Assembly: GCA_037137375.1 (NCBI GenBank)
Contig: JBAXKJ010000011.1
Span: forward strand, 1-64,000
From: CAINVV01 sp037137375
GTDB lineage: Bacteria > Bacteroidota > Bacteroidia > Bacteroidales > Prolixibacteraceae
Length of the DNA: 64,000 nucleotides
Direction: 5' to 3'
In this document: one piece after another, positions 18,008 to 27,621 of the stretch
Layout of the letters: every line of letters begins with the position of its first letter
Position numbering within the stretch: position 1 is the first letter of the stretch
Program-made: the position numbers and the translations under genes
Notes under the pieces: generated by a model
What the model was told of the DNA's origin: nothing
Seen by the model: the letters and a program-made list of their open reading frames with translations, nothing else
Databases searched by the model: none

Positions 18008-19331
18008 ATTGATTTTGAAAACCTGGCCGGCATGGTATACTATTCCGGCCAGGTTTATTTATTGTTTGGGTTTTTTTTCTGTTGTGTCGTGTTCGAAGAA
18101 TAATGCGCAGTCGGAACAACCAAATTCCAATCAATTTTCCTTTAAAAATGAGGTGGCTAATACCAGCAAGAATGGGTCGAAAGCCGTCAGGTTACTGAAT
18201 CCTGTTTCATCCGTTGCAACCCTTGGTGCTTACGGTGGTGATAAAAATTCAGCAGAGCAATCAACCGGCTTTTTTTATACAAAAAAGACGAATGGAGTGT
18301 GGTCTCTGATTGATCCTGAAGGGCACCGTTTTTTTACTATAGGTGTGAATTCTGTCTCAGTAGGAGGTGGTATCAAATTACCTGACTTTATTAGGAATAT
18401 TGGCGCCAACACACTAGGTTGCTGGTCTGATGAGACAATTAATCCTGGCGCTCAGCAAAAAATGGCCTGGTGTCCAAGGTGGAATTTCTTGTTGACCTAT
18501 AAAAATCTTCAACAGCGGACGAAGGATCTCTATGAACTGGGGATCATACCAGTTTTTGATGTAGAGTTTGTCTCATTTTGTGATACTCACGCGAAACAAC
18601 TGGAAGCCCTGAAAAATGACCACTGGATTCTGGGACATTTCTCCGACAACGAATTGCCACTCTATGACAATACGACTTATGGAAATCTTCTGGATCGTTT
18701 CCTGGCAGTAGCAGATAAGAAAGATCAAAACTACGTGGCAGCTAAAAACTGGATGATTGCCCGAAAGGGAGACAACTTCGTGGTAACAGATACCGATAGG
18801 GCAGATTTTCACGGCTACGTGGCAGGCACGTACTATAAAATTGTTAACGAGGCAATTAAACGCTACGATCCAAACCATCTTTATTTGGGAAGCCGGTTAC
18901 ATGGTGGCGCAAAAAGTAAAACAGCAATTTTCAAGGAAGCCGGAAAATATGTTGATATGATCAGCATCAATGTCTATGATGTTTGGACACCTGATAAATT
19001 GACGATGGATATGTGGAGTGGAGAAAGTGGAAAGCCATTCTTTGTGACGGAGTTTTATGCAAAAGCAGAAGATTCCAAACTTACTAATGACACAGGGGCC
19101 GGGTGGCTGGTGCCTACCCAGACCGATCGGGCTAAATTCTTCGAAAACTTTACACTCGCACTAATCGAACATCCCGGGTGTACTGGATTCCACTATTTCA
19201 AATACCAGGATGATGATTCAAACAAAGGACTCATTGACAAGGATTATAAGTGGTGGATTCCCCTGCATGACTCTTTCTACAAAGTTGCCAGGGATATCTA
19301 TTTACTTAGGGATTTTATGACTAAGAACTAA
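17997..19331 (+). CDS. Agarase-like (GH50-like) clan GH-A glycoside hydrolase, lipoprotein
   Basis: A 444-residue hydrolase. The ATG at 17997 gives an unusually long basic N-region and then a lipobox (FFSVVSC, Cys about residue 35). The frame stays open back to 17931, but that would lie deep in susD. The catalytic barrel begins with SLIDPEGHRFFTIGVNSV, and likely clan GH-A catalytic residues are the acid/base Glu219 in FSDNELP and the nucleophile Glu352 in FVTEFYAKAEDS. The layout resembles GH50 beta-agarases; I cannot fix the family by eye. The following gene is a clear paralogue sharing the DPEG, DNE, VTE, AGW and HYFKYQD motifs. A strong hairpin (18019-18056) overlaps codons 8-20. Confidence 0.68.
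   Translation: MLSRLILKTWPAWYTIPARFIYCLGFFSVVSCSKNNAQSEQPNSNQFSFKNEVANTSKNGSKAVRLLNPVSSVATLGAYGGDKNSAEQSTGFFYTKKTNGVWSLIDPEGHRFFTIGVNSVSVGGGIKLPDFIRNIGANTLGCWSDETINPGAQQKMAWCPRWNFLLTYKNLQQRTKDLYELGIIPVFDVEFVSFCDTHAKQLEALKNDHWILGHFSDNELPLYDNTTYGNLLDRFLAVADKKDQNYVAAKNWMIARKGDNFVVTDTDRADFHGYVAGTYYKIVNEAIKRYDPNHLYLGSRLHGGAKSKTAIFKEAGKYVDMISINVYDVWTPDKLTMDMWSGESGKPFFVTEFYAKAEDSKLTNDTGAGWLVPTQTDRAKFFENFTLALIEHPGCTGFHYFKYQDDDSNKGLIDKDYKWWIPLHDSFYKVARDIYLLRDFMTKN
18019..18056 (+). terminator. 12-bp perfect stem-loop between susD and the first hydrolase gene
   Basis: AAACCTGGCCGG (18019-18030) pairs perfectly with CCGGCCAGGTTT (18045-18056) around a 14-nt loop, and an AT/T-rich run follows. It starts 12 bp after the susD stop. 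As a partial terminator or RNA-stabilising hairpin it could keep the level of susCD message above that of the downstream enzymes. It also lies inside the first codons of the next gene as I have called it, so it may affect that gene's translation. Confidence 0.55.
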
Positions 19332-19382
19332 ATGGAAGATTAAGATTTTTGATGAGTTTCCAGCCAATAAAAGAAAATAATT

Positions 19383-20849
19383 ATGAAACATTTTACCCCC
19401 CTTTTTCTCCTCTTTGCTTTATTTTCAAGCATTCAAGTTAGTGCGCAAAAAGTTGCCAATACCTATATTACTGTTGAGGCACAAAGAAGACATGGCAACG
19501 GGCCCACCGCCACTTACTCGCCTTACGAACCGTTTCAAACACGGACAGTGAATCTGCTGCCCGGTTATCTCCAGCCTAAGAGCCCTGAAAAAATGAGCAA
19601 ATATGGAGGATGGCTAAAAAAACAGGTCAAAGCGACCGGCTTCTTCCGTGTTGAGAAAATTGGTGATCGTTGGTGGGGAGTTGATCCCGAAGGTTATCTC
19701 TATTTCAACGTTGCTCTTAACAGTATATCTACCGGAAAGTCAGAGCGAAATGAAAAAGCCCTTCTGGACAAGTTTGGGTCGGAGACGGAGTGGATCAAAC
19801 AAACTATCGGAATGCTGGAAGCGAATGGATTTAGTTGCGCAGGTTCATGGTCTGATTATAAAACAATTATCGAAGCAAATAAATCCTCAAAACAACCGTT
19901 TGCCTATACGATCAACTTGAATTTTATGAGCAGTTATGGAAGGGAAAGAGGCGGAACTTTTCAACAACCAGGCCATACGGGTTATCCCAATGACGCCATT
20001 TTTGTATTTGATCCCGGTTTTGAAACTTTTTGCAACCGTCATGCCCAACAGATAGTAGCTTACAAGAATGATCCGAATTTGTTTGGCTATTTTTCAGACA
20101 ATGAAATGCCTTTTAAGGTGAAGGCGCTTGATAATTATCTGTCACTTCCCGAGAAAGAAGCCGGTTACAAAGCCGCTGTTAAATGGATGAAAGATCAGGG
20201 GATCACCAAAGAACAGATTACGGACCAACATCGTGAAGCCTTTATGGCATTGGTGGGAGAGAAGTATTTTTCCATCATTTCGAAAGCAATAAAAACACAG
20301 GATCCAAACCACATGTACATCGGGGCACGGTTTTACAATGAAGAAAAGAATCATGAATTATTCATGAGAACTGCTGGTAAATACCTGGATATTGTATCCA
20401 ATAATTACTACAATTATTGGACTCCTGATTCTACTCAAATGGCCAACTGGGAAAAATGGACAGGGAGACCATTCATTGTCACCGAATATTACACGAAGGG
20501 AGAAGACTCGGGAATGCCCAATCAGAGTGGTGCGGGATGGATCGTGCGTACCCAAAAGGATCGGGGACTTTTCTATCAGAATTATAATTTGGCATTACTC
20601 GAATCAAAGAATTGTGTAGGCTGGCATTATTTCAAATACCAGGACAATGATCCAACGGCCAAAGGAGTTGATCAATCCAATACGGATGCAAACAAAGGTG
20701 TAGTTAATAATTTTTATGAAGTATGGACCCCGATGATGGATTTGATGAAACAGATCAACTTGCAGGTATACAGTTTGATCCAATATTTTGACAAGAAATG
20801 GGAAAAATCAAGAACACCAGACAATTCTATAAAGAATTTAAATGAGTAA
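19383..20849 (+). CDS. Agarase-like (GH50-like) clan GH-A glycoside hydrolase, secreted
   Basis: A 488-residue paralogue of the preceding gene with a normal signal peptide (1-22, IQVSAQ). The barrel opens with WWGVDPEGYLYFNVALNSI. Likely catalytic residues are Glu241 (FSDNEMPF) and Glu368 (IVTEYYTKGEDS), followed by GAGWIVRTQKDR and GWHYFKYQDND. It differs from its neighbour in being non-lipidated and in carrying an extra N-terminal segment of about 60 residues before the barrel. Having one lipid-anchored and one soluble copy suggests division of labour between the cell surface and periplasm. Its last 8 bp overlap the following GH2-like gene. The substrate is unproven; a galactan is a guess. 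Confidence 0.7.
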   Translation: MKHFTPLFLLFALFSSIQVSAQKVANTYITVEAQRRHGNGPTATYSPYEPFQTRTVNLLPGYLQPKSPEKMSKYGGWLKKQVKATGFFRVEKIGDRWWGVDPEGYLYFNVALNSISTGKSERNEKALLDKFGSETEWIKQTIGMLEANGFSCAGSWSDYKTIIEANKSSKQPFAYTINLNFMSSYGRERGGTFQQPGHTGYPNDAIFVFDPGFETFCNRHAQQIVAYKNDPNLFGYFSDNEMPFKVKALDNYLSLPEKEAGYKAAVKWMKDQGITKEQITDQHREAFMALVGEKYFSIISKAIKTQDPNHMYIGARFYNEEKNHELFMRTAGKYLDIVSNNYYNYWTPDSTQMANWEKWTGRPFIVTEYYTKGEDSGMPNQSGAGWIVRTQKDRGLFYQNYNLALLESKNCVGWHYFKYQDNDPTAKGVDQSNTDANKGVVNNFYEVWTPMMDLMKQINLQVYSLIQYFDKKWEKSRTPDNSIKNLNE

Positions 20850-23715
20850 ATACTTCAAAACGCTTCTGCTTCTGATTCTATTCGGAGCCGGCATCTTCCT
20901 CTCTTCGTCTGCTGCCGATAAAAATTTGTTTCAATTTCAAGTCACGACAACCTCGCATTCGATTCATATCCAGGCAGACTGCCCGATGACAATGTCGTCA
21001 CCAACAGTGGAAATGCAGATTAAATCTGCTTCCGATCAACAGATCCTATGGGAAGGAAAACCGGATGTGCTTTTAAAAGAAGGTAAACTGTATCTTGCCA
21101 GAGAAAATCTATCCCCGGTTTTGTGGTCCCCTACTCAACCCCGTCTTTACCATGTAACAATCACAGTTAGCGATAAGGGTAGCCTTCTTCAAAAGAGTGT
21201 TTTTCGTGTAGGATTTCGTGATTTTGAAACAAAAAACGGTCAGATATTTTTAAACGGTCATCCGATATTTTTGCGTGGTATCGCCATCAATCCTCCCGGG
21301 CGCGGAATTCCCGAAGCAGTAGAGACCAGCAGAGCATTTGCGGAAGAGTACGTCCGTTTCATGAAAAGCATCCATGTTAATATCATCCGAATCCCGGATG
21401 ATCAGACCTGGTATGACGTCTGTGATGAAATGGGAATGCTGGTCTTTGGAGGAAACTATTCGGCAGTTGTCAATGGACAAAGTCCTCCAAAGGATTATGA
21501 TAAAGCTGTAAAATGGTACTGCCTGGAGAAGTTCGGACCAATCATGCACCATCCATCCCTGGTAATTTATGCCCTGACCAATGAAGTTCCTTTTAATGGG
21601 GAAATTGCCAAAAAGTGGGTTCAGTTTCTGGATGATGCCTTTGCCAAATTAAGAATCTGGGATCCGACCCGTTTATATATTGGCAATGCCGGATATGGAC
21701 TCGGGAAATCTGGCGATATCTGCGACCTTCACCGCTATTGGGGGTGGTACTACGCCTCCCCGTTTACCTTCTTACATATTCGTGATTATGATCAGATCAC
21801 TTTCCCTGATAAAATGCAACCACTTACTTTTACGGAATGTGTGGGAAATTATACGGGACCGGATGGCCGTTACAATCTAACGCCGGATCATAAGAATCCT
21901 GTATCTCAGCAAAATTGGACGGGTCATGCACCCCAGGATCAACAGGCTCAACTGGCCGATGAGCACCAATGTTTTACCTTCAAACAGGCCACCGAATTGA
22001 TGAGACGACTCAGGCGAATCAATCCGGAGTCTTCAGGAGTCTTCCCATTTACCATCTTGTTCAGAAACTGGCACACCATCTCAACTTTTACCGATATGGT
22101 TGCCAAACCGGTTGCCTGGCAAGCGAAGTTGTCCTATTCACCAGTATTATTGAGTTGGGAGAATTGGCAAACACAGGCCTATGCGGGTTCTGAGGTAAAA
22201 CCTGTTGCCCATATCATCAATGAATCTGATGATTTCTCCGACTTGAAGAATGTCAGATTAGTTGTCAGGTTACTTGACAAGGCTTACACTCACTGGACGG
22301 CCGATACTATTAAACTATCGGATATTCCTTATTATAAAATCCATTCACAGGAGGTAAAAGTTAGACTACCGGAAACCCTTTTTGAGGGCAATTATCAATT
22401 GGAGGGGGTGATACTTTCAGGAAATCAGGAGATATCCAGAAATGTTACGAATATTTTTGTTGCCAGAAAGAACCCTATCCCATTGATCGGTTCATCAAAA
22501 GTCAAACTTTATGATCCTTTAGGTTTATCAGCCAACGCACTGCGCCTTAACGGAATACCCTTCGATCTGATCAGCAATCCCAGTGAGTTAAAGGCCACAG
22601 ACTGTATCGTGATCGGCGAAAACGCCGCAGATGCAAAACTGGCAAAAGAGGAAGTACTCCTCAAGTCGCTGCTTGGGAGTGGCACTAGGATGATTGTATT
22701 GAGACAAGATTCTTCACATCAGCGTTATATTCAAAAGATATTACCATTTTCTGTGAAGTTCCCCAAGATGGATATCGATGATCCAACTTATCCTTCCCCC
22801 CCCCGTCCATCCCGAAACTCCTTCAATGTCAATCCGGAACGTCCTGAACACCCGGTTTACAAAGGAATTTCCCGCAGTGAACTAAGGGTATGGAGTGATT
22901 ATAACGGATTTCGGGAGACACAAAAAGGCTTTCCGTCCATCTATCCGGTTACGGATGGGTTCATACTTGCCGACAAGAATGATGCTGGAAAGATGGCAAT
23001 CCTAGCCGATTACAGTGTCGGACTGGAAGGTATCGCCCTTGGAGAGTACTTTTATGGTAAGGGTTCCTTATTGCTATCCGGTTTCGATTTAGTCAGGAGG
23101 GCAGATATTGATCCAATTGCTGACCGGCTGTTACGCAACATGATCAAATATATGGCAGGCATTCAACCACACGAAAACCACGTCCTACTGGAATCTCCTG
23201 TTCTTTGGGGAGAATATGAGACAGAAAAAGGAATAATTGTGGGAGTTTACAACGGATTGATGATCAATTCAAAACCTGCTTTGTACGGTTCCTACGAAAA
23301 TTCGCCCATTTTTCTTAAAAAAGACGGACATATGTTTGCCGAAAAGGGCGGAGGCTGGAACAATGCGGCCGGGAAAGAATATGTGCCCTATGGGCGTAGA
23401 ATGTTCGGGCCATATTATCATAAAGACTTCGGCGGAGTACCACAACCGGTTGATGCGGAAGGTCTCACAGGGGAAGGATTTTTCTGGTGCAAGGTTCCCG
23501 TGGGTACCCGGCTGATGACAACCGTCATCTGGAATCCGTCACCCAAAGCCCTGACAGTGCAAATTAAAATCAATGAAGTACTTGTCACGGATGTTCAGGT
23601 TCAACCTGGAGAATACAAATCGATTGAAAGTAGTATCCCGGCAAATGCAAACGACCTTAAAGTAGGTCTGAAGGGTGATAGATCACTGGTAATTCTCCAG
23701 ACAAATTTCAATTAA
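20842..23715 (+). CDS. GH2-like glycoside hydrolase with large C-terminal region
   Basis: A 957-residue secreted protein (signal 1-24). A short beta-sandwich (about 30-125) leads into a TIM barrel typical of GH2, with GQIFLNGHPIFLRGIAINP and HPSLVIYALTNEVPFNG (acid/base Glu248). A likely nucleophile is Glu332 in LTFTECVGNY. The usual N-terminal jelly-roll sugar-binding domain of GH2 is absent. After residue 440 come further beta domains and a glutamine-amidotransferase-like segment (about 555-760), as found in some beta-galactosidase accessory domains. It overlaps the preceding hydrolase by 8 bp and is 1 bp from the next gene, so it belongs to the PUL 1 operon. Activity could be beta-galactosidase, glucuronidase or mannosidase. 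Confidence 0.7.
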   Translation: MSKYFKTLLLLILFGAGIFLSSSAADKNLFQFQVTTTSHSIHIQADCPMTMSSPTVEMQIKSASDQQILWEGKPDVLLKEGKLYLARENLSPVLWSPTQPRLYHVTITVSDKGSLLQKSVFRVGFRDFETKNGQIFLNGHPIFLRGIAINPPGRGIPEAVETSRAFAEEYVRFMKSIHVNIIRIPDDQTWYDVCDEMGMLVFGGNYSAVVNGQSPPKDYDKAVKWYCLEKFGPIMHHPSLVIYALTNEVPFNGEIAKKWVQFLDDAFAKLRIWDPTRLYIGNAGYGLGKSGDICDLHRYWGWYYASPFTFLHIRDYDQITFPDKMQPLTFTECVGNYTGPDGRYNLTPDHKNPVSQQNWTGHAPQDQQAQLADEHQCFTFKQATELMRRLRRINPESSGVFPFTILFRNWHTISTFTDMVAKPVAWQAKLSYSPVLLSWENWQTQAYAGSEVKPVAHIINESDDFSDLKNVRLVVRLLDKAYTHWTADTIKLSDIPYYKIHSQEVKVRLPETLFEGNYQLEGVILSGNQEISRNVTNIFVARKNPIPLIGSSKVKLYDPLGLSANALRLNGIPFDLISNPSELKATDCIVIGENAADAKLAKEEVLLKSLLGSGTRMIVLRQDSSHQRYIQKILPFSVKFPKMDIDDPTYPSPPRPSRNSFNVNPERPEHPVYKGISRSELRVWSDYNGFRETQKGFPSIYPVTDGFILADKNDAGKMAILADYSVGLEGIALGEYFYGKGSLLLSGFDLVRRADIDPIADRLLRNMIKYMAGIQPHENHVLLESPVLWGEYETEKGIIVGVYNGLMINSKPALYGSYENSPIFLKKDGHMFAEKGGGWNNAAGKEYVPYGRRMFGPYYHKDFGGVPQPVDAEGLTGEGFFWCKVPVGTRLMTTVIWNPSPKALTVQIKINEVLVTDVQVQPGEYKSIESSIPANANDLKVGLKGDRSLVILQTNFN

Positions 23716-23716
23716 C

Positions 23717-25339
23717 ATGAAAAAATTTCTGGTACTTTTTAGTCTTGTCCTGAGCCTGGGTGCGTCTGCCCAAACAAGTTATTTTGTTGATAATTTGTCG
23801 GGGAAAGATACCAACAAAGGAACTTCTGTTTATGAACCATGGAAAACGATCGCAAGGGTAAATCAGATGAAATTCAAGGCCGGCGATTCTTTGCTATTCC
23901 GTCGTGGAGGTTCATGGGTGGGAAACCTGAAACCCCAGGGTTCAGGAGTGGCTGGCAGGCATTTCGTTATTGGAGCTTATGGCCGGGGCCCTTCACCGGA
24001 AATCGATGCAAAAGGCATTGTGGCAAACGGGGAAAGAGTCTCAGTTACCATCCGTTTACTCAATCAGGAATACATCGAAATCCGTGATTTAAAAATCAAA
24101 AATTTTCTGGCTTTTGAAAAACCCAGAAAGTTGGAAGGCAAAGGAAATACTTCATTTGTCAATTCAGAAAAAATGGGGATTTATGTGGAGGGAAAAGATT
24201 GCGGAACCCTTCACCATATTTATTTGGTCAACCTCGAAGTCTGTGAGGTAAATGGCGACATGAGCACCAAAGATAATGGCGGAATTTTTATCGAAATAAC
24301 CGGGAATGAGGATCCTTCCAAGCGAATAAAATCGAATTTCGAAGGGTTGTATTTGGAAGGGTGTTCAGTTCATGATGTCGACCGCACGGGATGGTCGAAT
24401 TCTTCCATCTGGTGGGATCGTTCCCTTAATAGTCATCGGGGCGACACCTTGGCCAACGGTAAAATTCACAATTGGATCCCTAGCAGACAGGTCGTTATCC
24501 GAAACAATAAATTTGAACGCACAGGGGCTAATGCATTGATTGTCAGGGCTGCTGATTATCCAATCATCGAATACAACCTGTTCTCCCATTGTGCAGTAAA
24601 AGGAAGCGGCAATGCCTCTTTCCCTTTTAATTGCGACCATGCACTCTTCCAGTACAATGAAGCCTGTTACACTGTTTATAATTCTGAGGCCGATAGTTGG
24701 GACAACAAAAAGGATGCCGATGCTGGCGGGTTCGACAGTGACTGGAATTGTAAAGAGACCATCATACAATATAACTATAGTCATGACAACGGATTCGGTG
24801 GAGTACTGATCTGTCGGGACGGAGGAAGTAAAAATAGTTTCAATGATGGGACAGTCATTCGATACAATGTGTTCGAAAATAATGGAGATCACATGATCCG
24901 GTTATCGGGACCTGTTACCAATTCAAAAATTTACAACAACCTGTTTTATAGTGGCGCCGATCAGGATTCCGTCATGTTTGTATTCCATAAGAGTTGGGGT
25001 GGCTACAGCGATTCAACACTTTATCAGAATAACCTGTTCATTGCCAGAGGGAAAGGATGTTATTTTGATACAGGAAAAAGTACCCGGAATTTCTTTCATG
25101 CCAATTTGTATCAGGGAGCTTATTCTAATAAACCCTCAGATCCGGAGGGCATAGAATCGAATCCAATGTTCCTGGGTGAAAATGGGAAAACAGGCCTAAA
25201 CCCCTGGCTGCGTTATCTCCTGCTGCCAAATTCACCTGCAATCCATTCCGGGTTACCAATGATGAAAAATAGGGGTCGTGATTTTACCGGCAATTCAATC
25301 AATGCTCAACCCAGTCGGGGTCCGTTTGAATTTCATTGA
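23717..25339 (+). CDS. Secreted right-handed parallel beta-helix protein (PUL 1)
   Basis: A 540-residue protein with a signal peptide (1-18, GASAQ). It then has the YFVDNLSGKDTNKGTSVYEPWKTIARVN opening that is common in secreted beta-helix polysaccharide lyases and hydrolases. The rest is made of beta-helix coils rich in N and I/V (VVIRNNKFERTGANALIVRAAD, IIEYNLFSHC, TIIQYNYSHDNGFGGVLICRDGG). The fold is clear, but no family-specific catalytic motif can be named; GH141, GH120 and several lyase families share this architecture. It is the last gene of the PUL 1 operon and starts 1 bp after the GH2-like gene. Confidence 0.72.
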   Translation: MKKFLVLFSLVLSLGASAQTSYFVDNLSGKDTNKGTSVYEPWKTIARVNQMKFKAGDSLLFRRGGSWVGNLKPQGSGVAGRHFVIGAYGRGPSPEIDAKGIVANGERVSVTIRLLNQEYIEIRDLKIKNFLAFEKPRKLEGKGNTSFVNSEKMGIYVEGKDCGTLHHIYLVNLEVCEVNGDMSTKDNGGIFIEITGNEDPSKRIKSNFEGLYLEGCSVHDVDRTGWSNSSIWWDRSLNSHRGDTLANGKIHNWIPSRQVVIRNNKFERTGANALIVRAADYPIIEYNLFSHCAVKGSGNASFPFNCDHALFQYNEACYTVYNSEADSWDNKKDADAGGFDSDWNCKETIIQYNYSHDNGFGGVLICRDGGSKNSFNDGTVIRYNVFENNGDHMIRLSGPVTNSKIYNNLFYSGADQDSVMFVFHKSWGGYSDSTLYQNNLFIARGKGCYFDTGKSTRNFFHANLYQGAYSNKPSDPEGIESNPMFLGENGKTGLNPWLRYLLLPNSPAIHSGLPMMKNRGRDFTGNSINAQPSRGPFEFH

Positions 25340-25368
25340 AAAGATTTAATCCTGGATTCTTGCTGAAA

Positions 25369-27006
25369 TCAGGTGTACAGGTATCTCTTGATGTTTCGTT
25401 TTGGGGTCTTCTCAAACTCTTTATCCACCAGAATGATGGAATTTAACTGACCAAATTTGGGAAGTTCCTTATTGACCAGCCTGCAATTTTCTTCCATGAT
25501 TGCCTTCAGTTGCTGCTCATCGGGACTTTCCAAAGCGATTCTGTCAGGATCAGGGTATACCAAAGCGACTAATTTTCCATTCCGTTCGGTAATCACACAC
25601 TCAAGAACAAAAGGATAATTACTAAGCTTGGCTTCCATTTCTTCGGGATAAATATTCTGTCCGGATGGCCCGAGAAGCATATTTTTGCATCGTCCACGGA
25701 TGTAAATAAAGTTGTCGGCATCGATTATTCCGAGATCGCCGGTATGAAGCCAGCCTTCACTATCAATCGCGTCGGAGGTGGCTTTTTCATTTTTATTGTA
25801 TCCCAGCATCACATTATCACCTCTTACCAGAATTTCCCCTACTTCGTTGTAAGGATCTTTGGAATTAATCCGGACTTCCATCCGGTCGACCAGTCTCCCG
25901 GAGGACGATGATCTGAAACTGTTCCAGGGTTCATATGAGATGAGGGGACCGCATTCCGTCATTCCATAGCCGATGGTGAAAGGGAATTTAATTTTCCTGA
26001 AAAAAGCTTCAACTTCGTGATTGAGTGGAGCCCCGCCAATTACTATTTCATGGAAATTTCCCCCGAAAGTTTCAACCAGGGAAGCCCTGACTTTTTTGAA
26101 CAAAATCTGTTGAATAACAGGAACTTTTAAGAGAAATTTCACGATAGGTTTTTCAATAGCCGGCAGGATATTCTTCTTGTAAATTTTTTCGATAACCAGA
26201 GGAACAGATAAGATCAAGGCCGGCTTTATCTCTTTGAAGGCTTTGATTATTAACTGCGGAGTCGGAGCTTTAGAGAGAAAAGTAACATGGCAGCCGACAG
26301 ATATGGGGAACAAGAATTCAAATAATAATCCGAAGACATGCGCCATAGGCAGGAAGGAAACAATGCGATCGCCCGATTTTAAGGGCATGTGATCCTGTGC
26401 GTAATTAATATTTGACAGTAAACTGCGTGCAGGCATCATGACTCCTTTTGAAAACCCTGAGGTGCCGCTTGTGTAAGAGATGATGCTAACATCTACCATA
26501 CCATAATCGACTAGTTCGAAATTCTCAGGGGTAGATATTCCGGCATGCTCTGCACTAAAACAATTTACCCAAAGCTCTTTGTCTGTTGCAGAACTGAAAT
26601 ATAGACCTGAAAAATCGGTCAGGCTGACTATACCTTTTAATCCTGGAATTTTCTTTGTATCGAGTTTTTCCAGAAAATTATCGGCTGCAAATAAAAACTG
26701 AGAATCTGAATGGCTGAGGATATGGTGAATATCATCTGGATTAAAATCCGGCAAAATCGGCACGTTCACTGCACCATATCCGGCAACAGCCAGAAATGAA
26801 ACTGCCCAGTTGGATGAGTTTCGTCCAAGAATGGCAATCTTATCTCCTTTACTGATGCCGCTTTCAAGGAAAAAACAGTGAATCTGACGAATCAGTTGCG
26901 CAGCTTCGCCATAGGTGATTGCAGTTCCCTGGAAATCAGAAAAAGCATTTAAAGACCAGTGCTTACGAAAGGATTGCGTGTAAATACCAATTAGATTATC
27001 TTGCAT
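25369..27006 (-). CDS. AMP-dependent long-chain fatty acid-CoA ligase
   Basis: A 545-residue adenylate-forming enzyme that activates a carboxylic acid with ATP and joins it to CoA. All core motifs are visible: the P-loop-like SYTSGTSGFSKG (about 176-187), GYGMTECGP (about 345-353), GWLHTGDLG (about 418-426), the hinge region GRCKNMLLGPSGQNIYPEEME, and the catalytic C-terminal lysine in TPKRNIKRYLYT. The length and the missing N-terminal extension fit long-chain acyl-CoA synthetases of the FadD type. It is convergent with the PUL 1 beta-helix gene (29-bp gap) and has no evident partner. Confidence 0.88.
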   Translation of the reverse strand: MQDNLIGIYTQSFRKHWSLNAFSDFQGTAITYGEAAQLIRQIHCFFLESGISKGDKIAILGRNSSNWAVSFLAVAGYGAVNVPILPDFNPDDIHHILSHSDSQFLFAADNFLEKLDTKKIPGLKGIVSLTDFSGLYFSSATDKELWVNCFSAEHAGISTPENFELVDYGMVDVSIISYTSGTSGFSKGVMMPARSLLSNINYAQDHMPLKSGDRIVSFLPMAHVFGLLFEFLFPISVGCHVTFLSKAPTPQLIIKAFKEIKPALILSVPLVIEKIYKKNILPAIEKPIVKFLLKVPVIQQILFKKVRASLVETFGGNFHEIVIGGAPLNHEVEAFFRKIKFPFTIGYGMTECGPLISYEPWNSFRSSSSGRLVDRMEVRINSKDPYNEVGEILVRGDNVMLGYNKNEKATSDAIDSEGWLHTGDLGIIDADNFIYIRGRCKNMLLGPSGQNIYPEEMEAKLSNYPFVLECVITERNGKLVALVYPDPDRIALESPDEQQLKAIMEENCRLVNKELPKFGQLNSIILVDKEFEKTPKRNIKRYLYT

Positions 27007-27153
27007 GGAAAGTAGAGATTAAGTCAATCGTGAATTCTTATTTATTACCGGAAATTCCTTAAAATTAATCAAACATTGTATAAATTGCAATCATCACTTT
27101 ACTCTTTCTATACAAGAAATTGAGGGCATTATTCATCCAATTTCGAAAATAAA

Positions 27154-27621
27154 ATGATGGAACTAAAAATCGACTTGATTCAATATAGGAAAAAATCTAC
27201 GTTTACGCTCGTCATGGGAATCATCGGGGTTGTTCTACCCATCATGTACCTTGTCGCCCAAGGTTTTAAGGATGGGGAATCCTCTTTTTCCCTGATGCCG
27301 ATCATGGCTTACATGTTTGTGAGTGGAATCCTCCAGATTCTTAACGGATTGGGTTTTACCTGGGAAAGATACTTTGGATCAGCGTATGTGCAGGTAAATA
27401 ATGATCTCATCGCTATCAAAACCGGTGTTTGGAAAAAAGTACAGGTATTTCATTGGGATAAAATAAAATCACTCACCTATAAAACAAATTGGTTTGAAGT
27501 TTGTACTTCAGATGGATCCACATCAAAATTACTATTATCGGAGCTGGAATTTAAGACTCTGATAGAAACCAGGGAAGCAATCATTTTTATTGCTTCAGAA
27601 AAGGGTTTATTAAAGGTTTGA
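27154..27621 (+). CDS. Small membrane protein with two helices and a PH-like tail
   Basis: A 155-residue protein that I do not recognise as a named family. Two hydrophobic segments (about 18-36 and 49-66) are followed by a cytosolic beta-rich tail (VQVNNDLIAIKTGVWKKVQVFHWDKIKSLTYKTNWFEV) resembling the bacterial PH-like domains of YdbT/YcxB-type proteins. The stop overlaps the -33 box of the promoter I assign to asnS, so transcription of the two genes is probably separate. Function unknown. Confidence 0.65.
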   Translation: MMELKIDLIQYRKKSTFTLVMGIIGVVLPIMYLVAQGFKDGESSFSLMPIMAYMFVSGILQILNGLGFTWERYFGSAYVQVNNDLIAIKTGVWKKVQVFHWDKIKSLTYKTNWFEVCTSDGSTSKLLLSELEFKTLIETREAIIFIASEKGLLKV

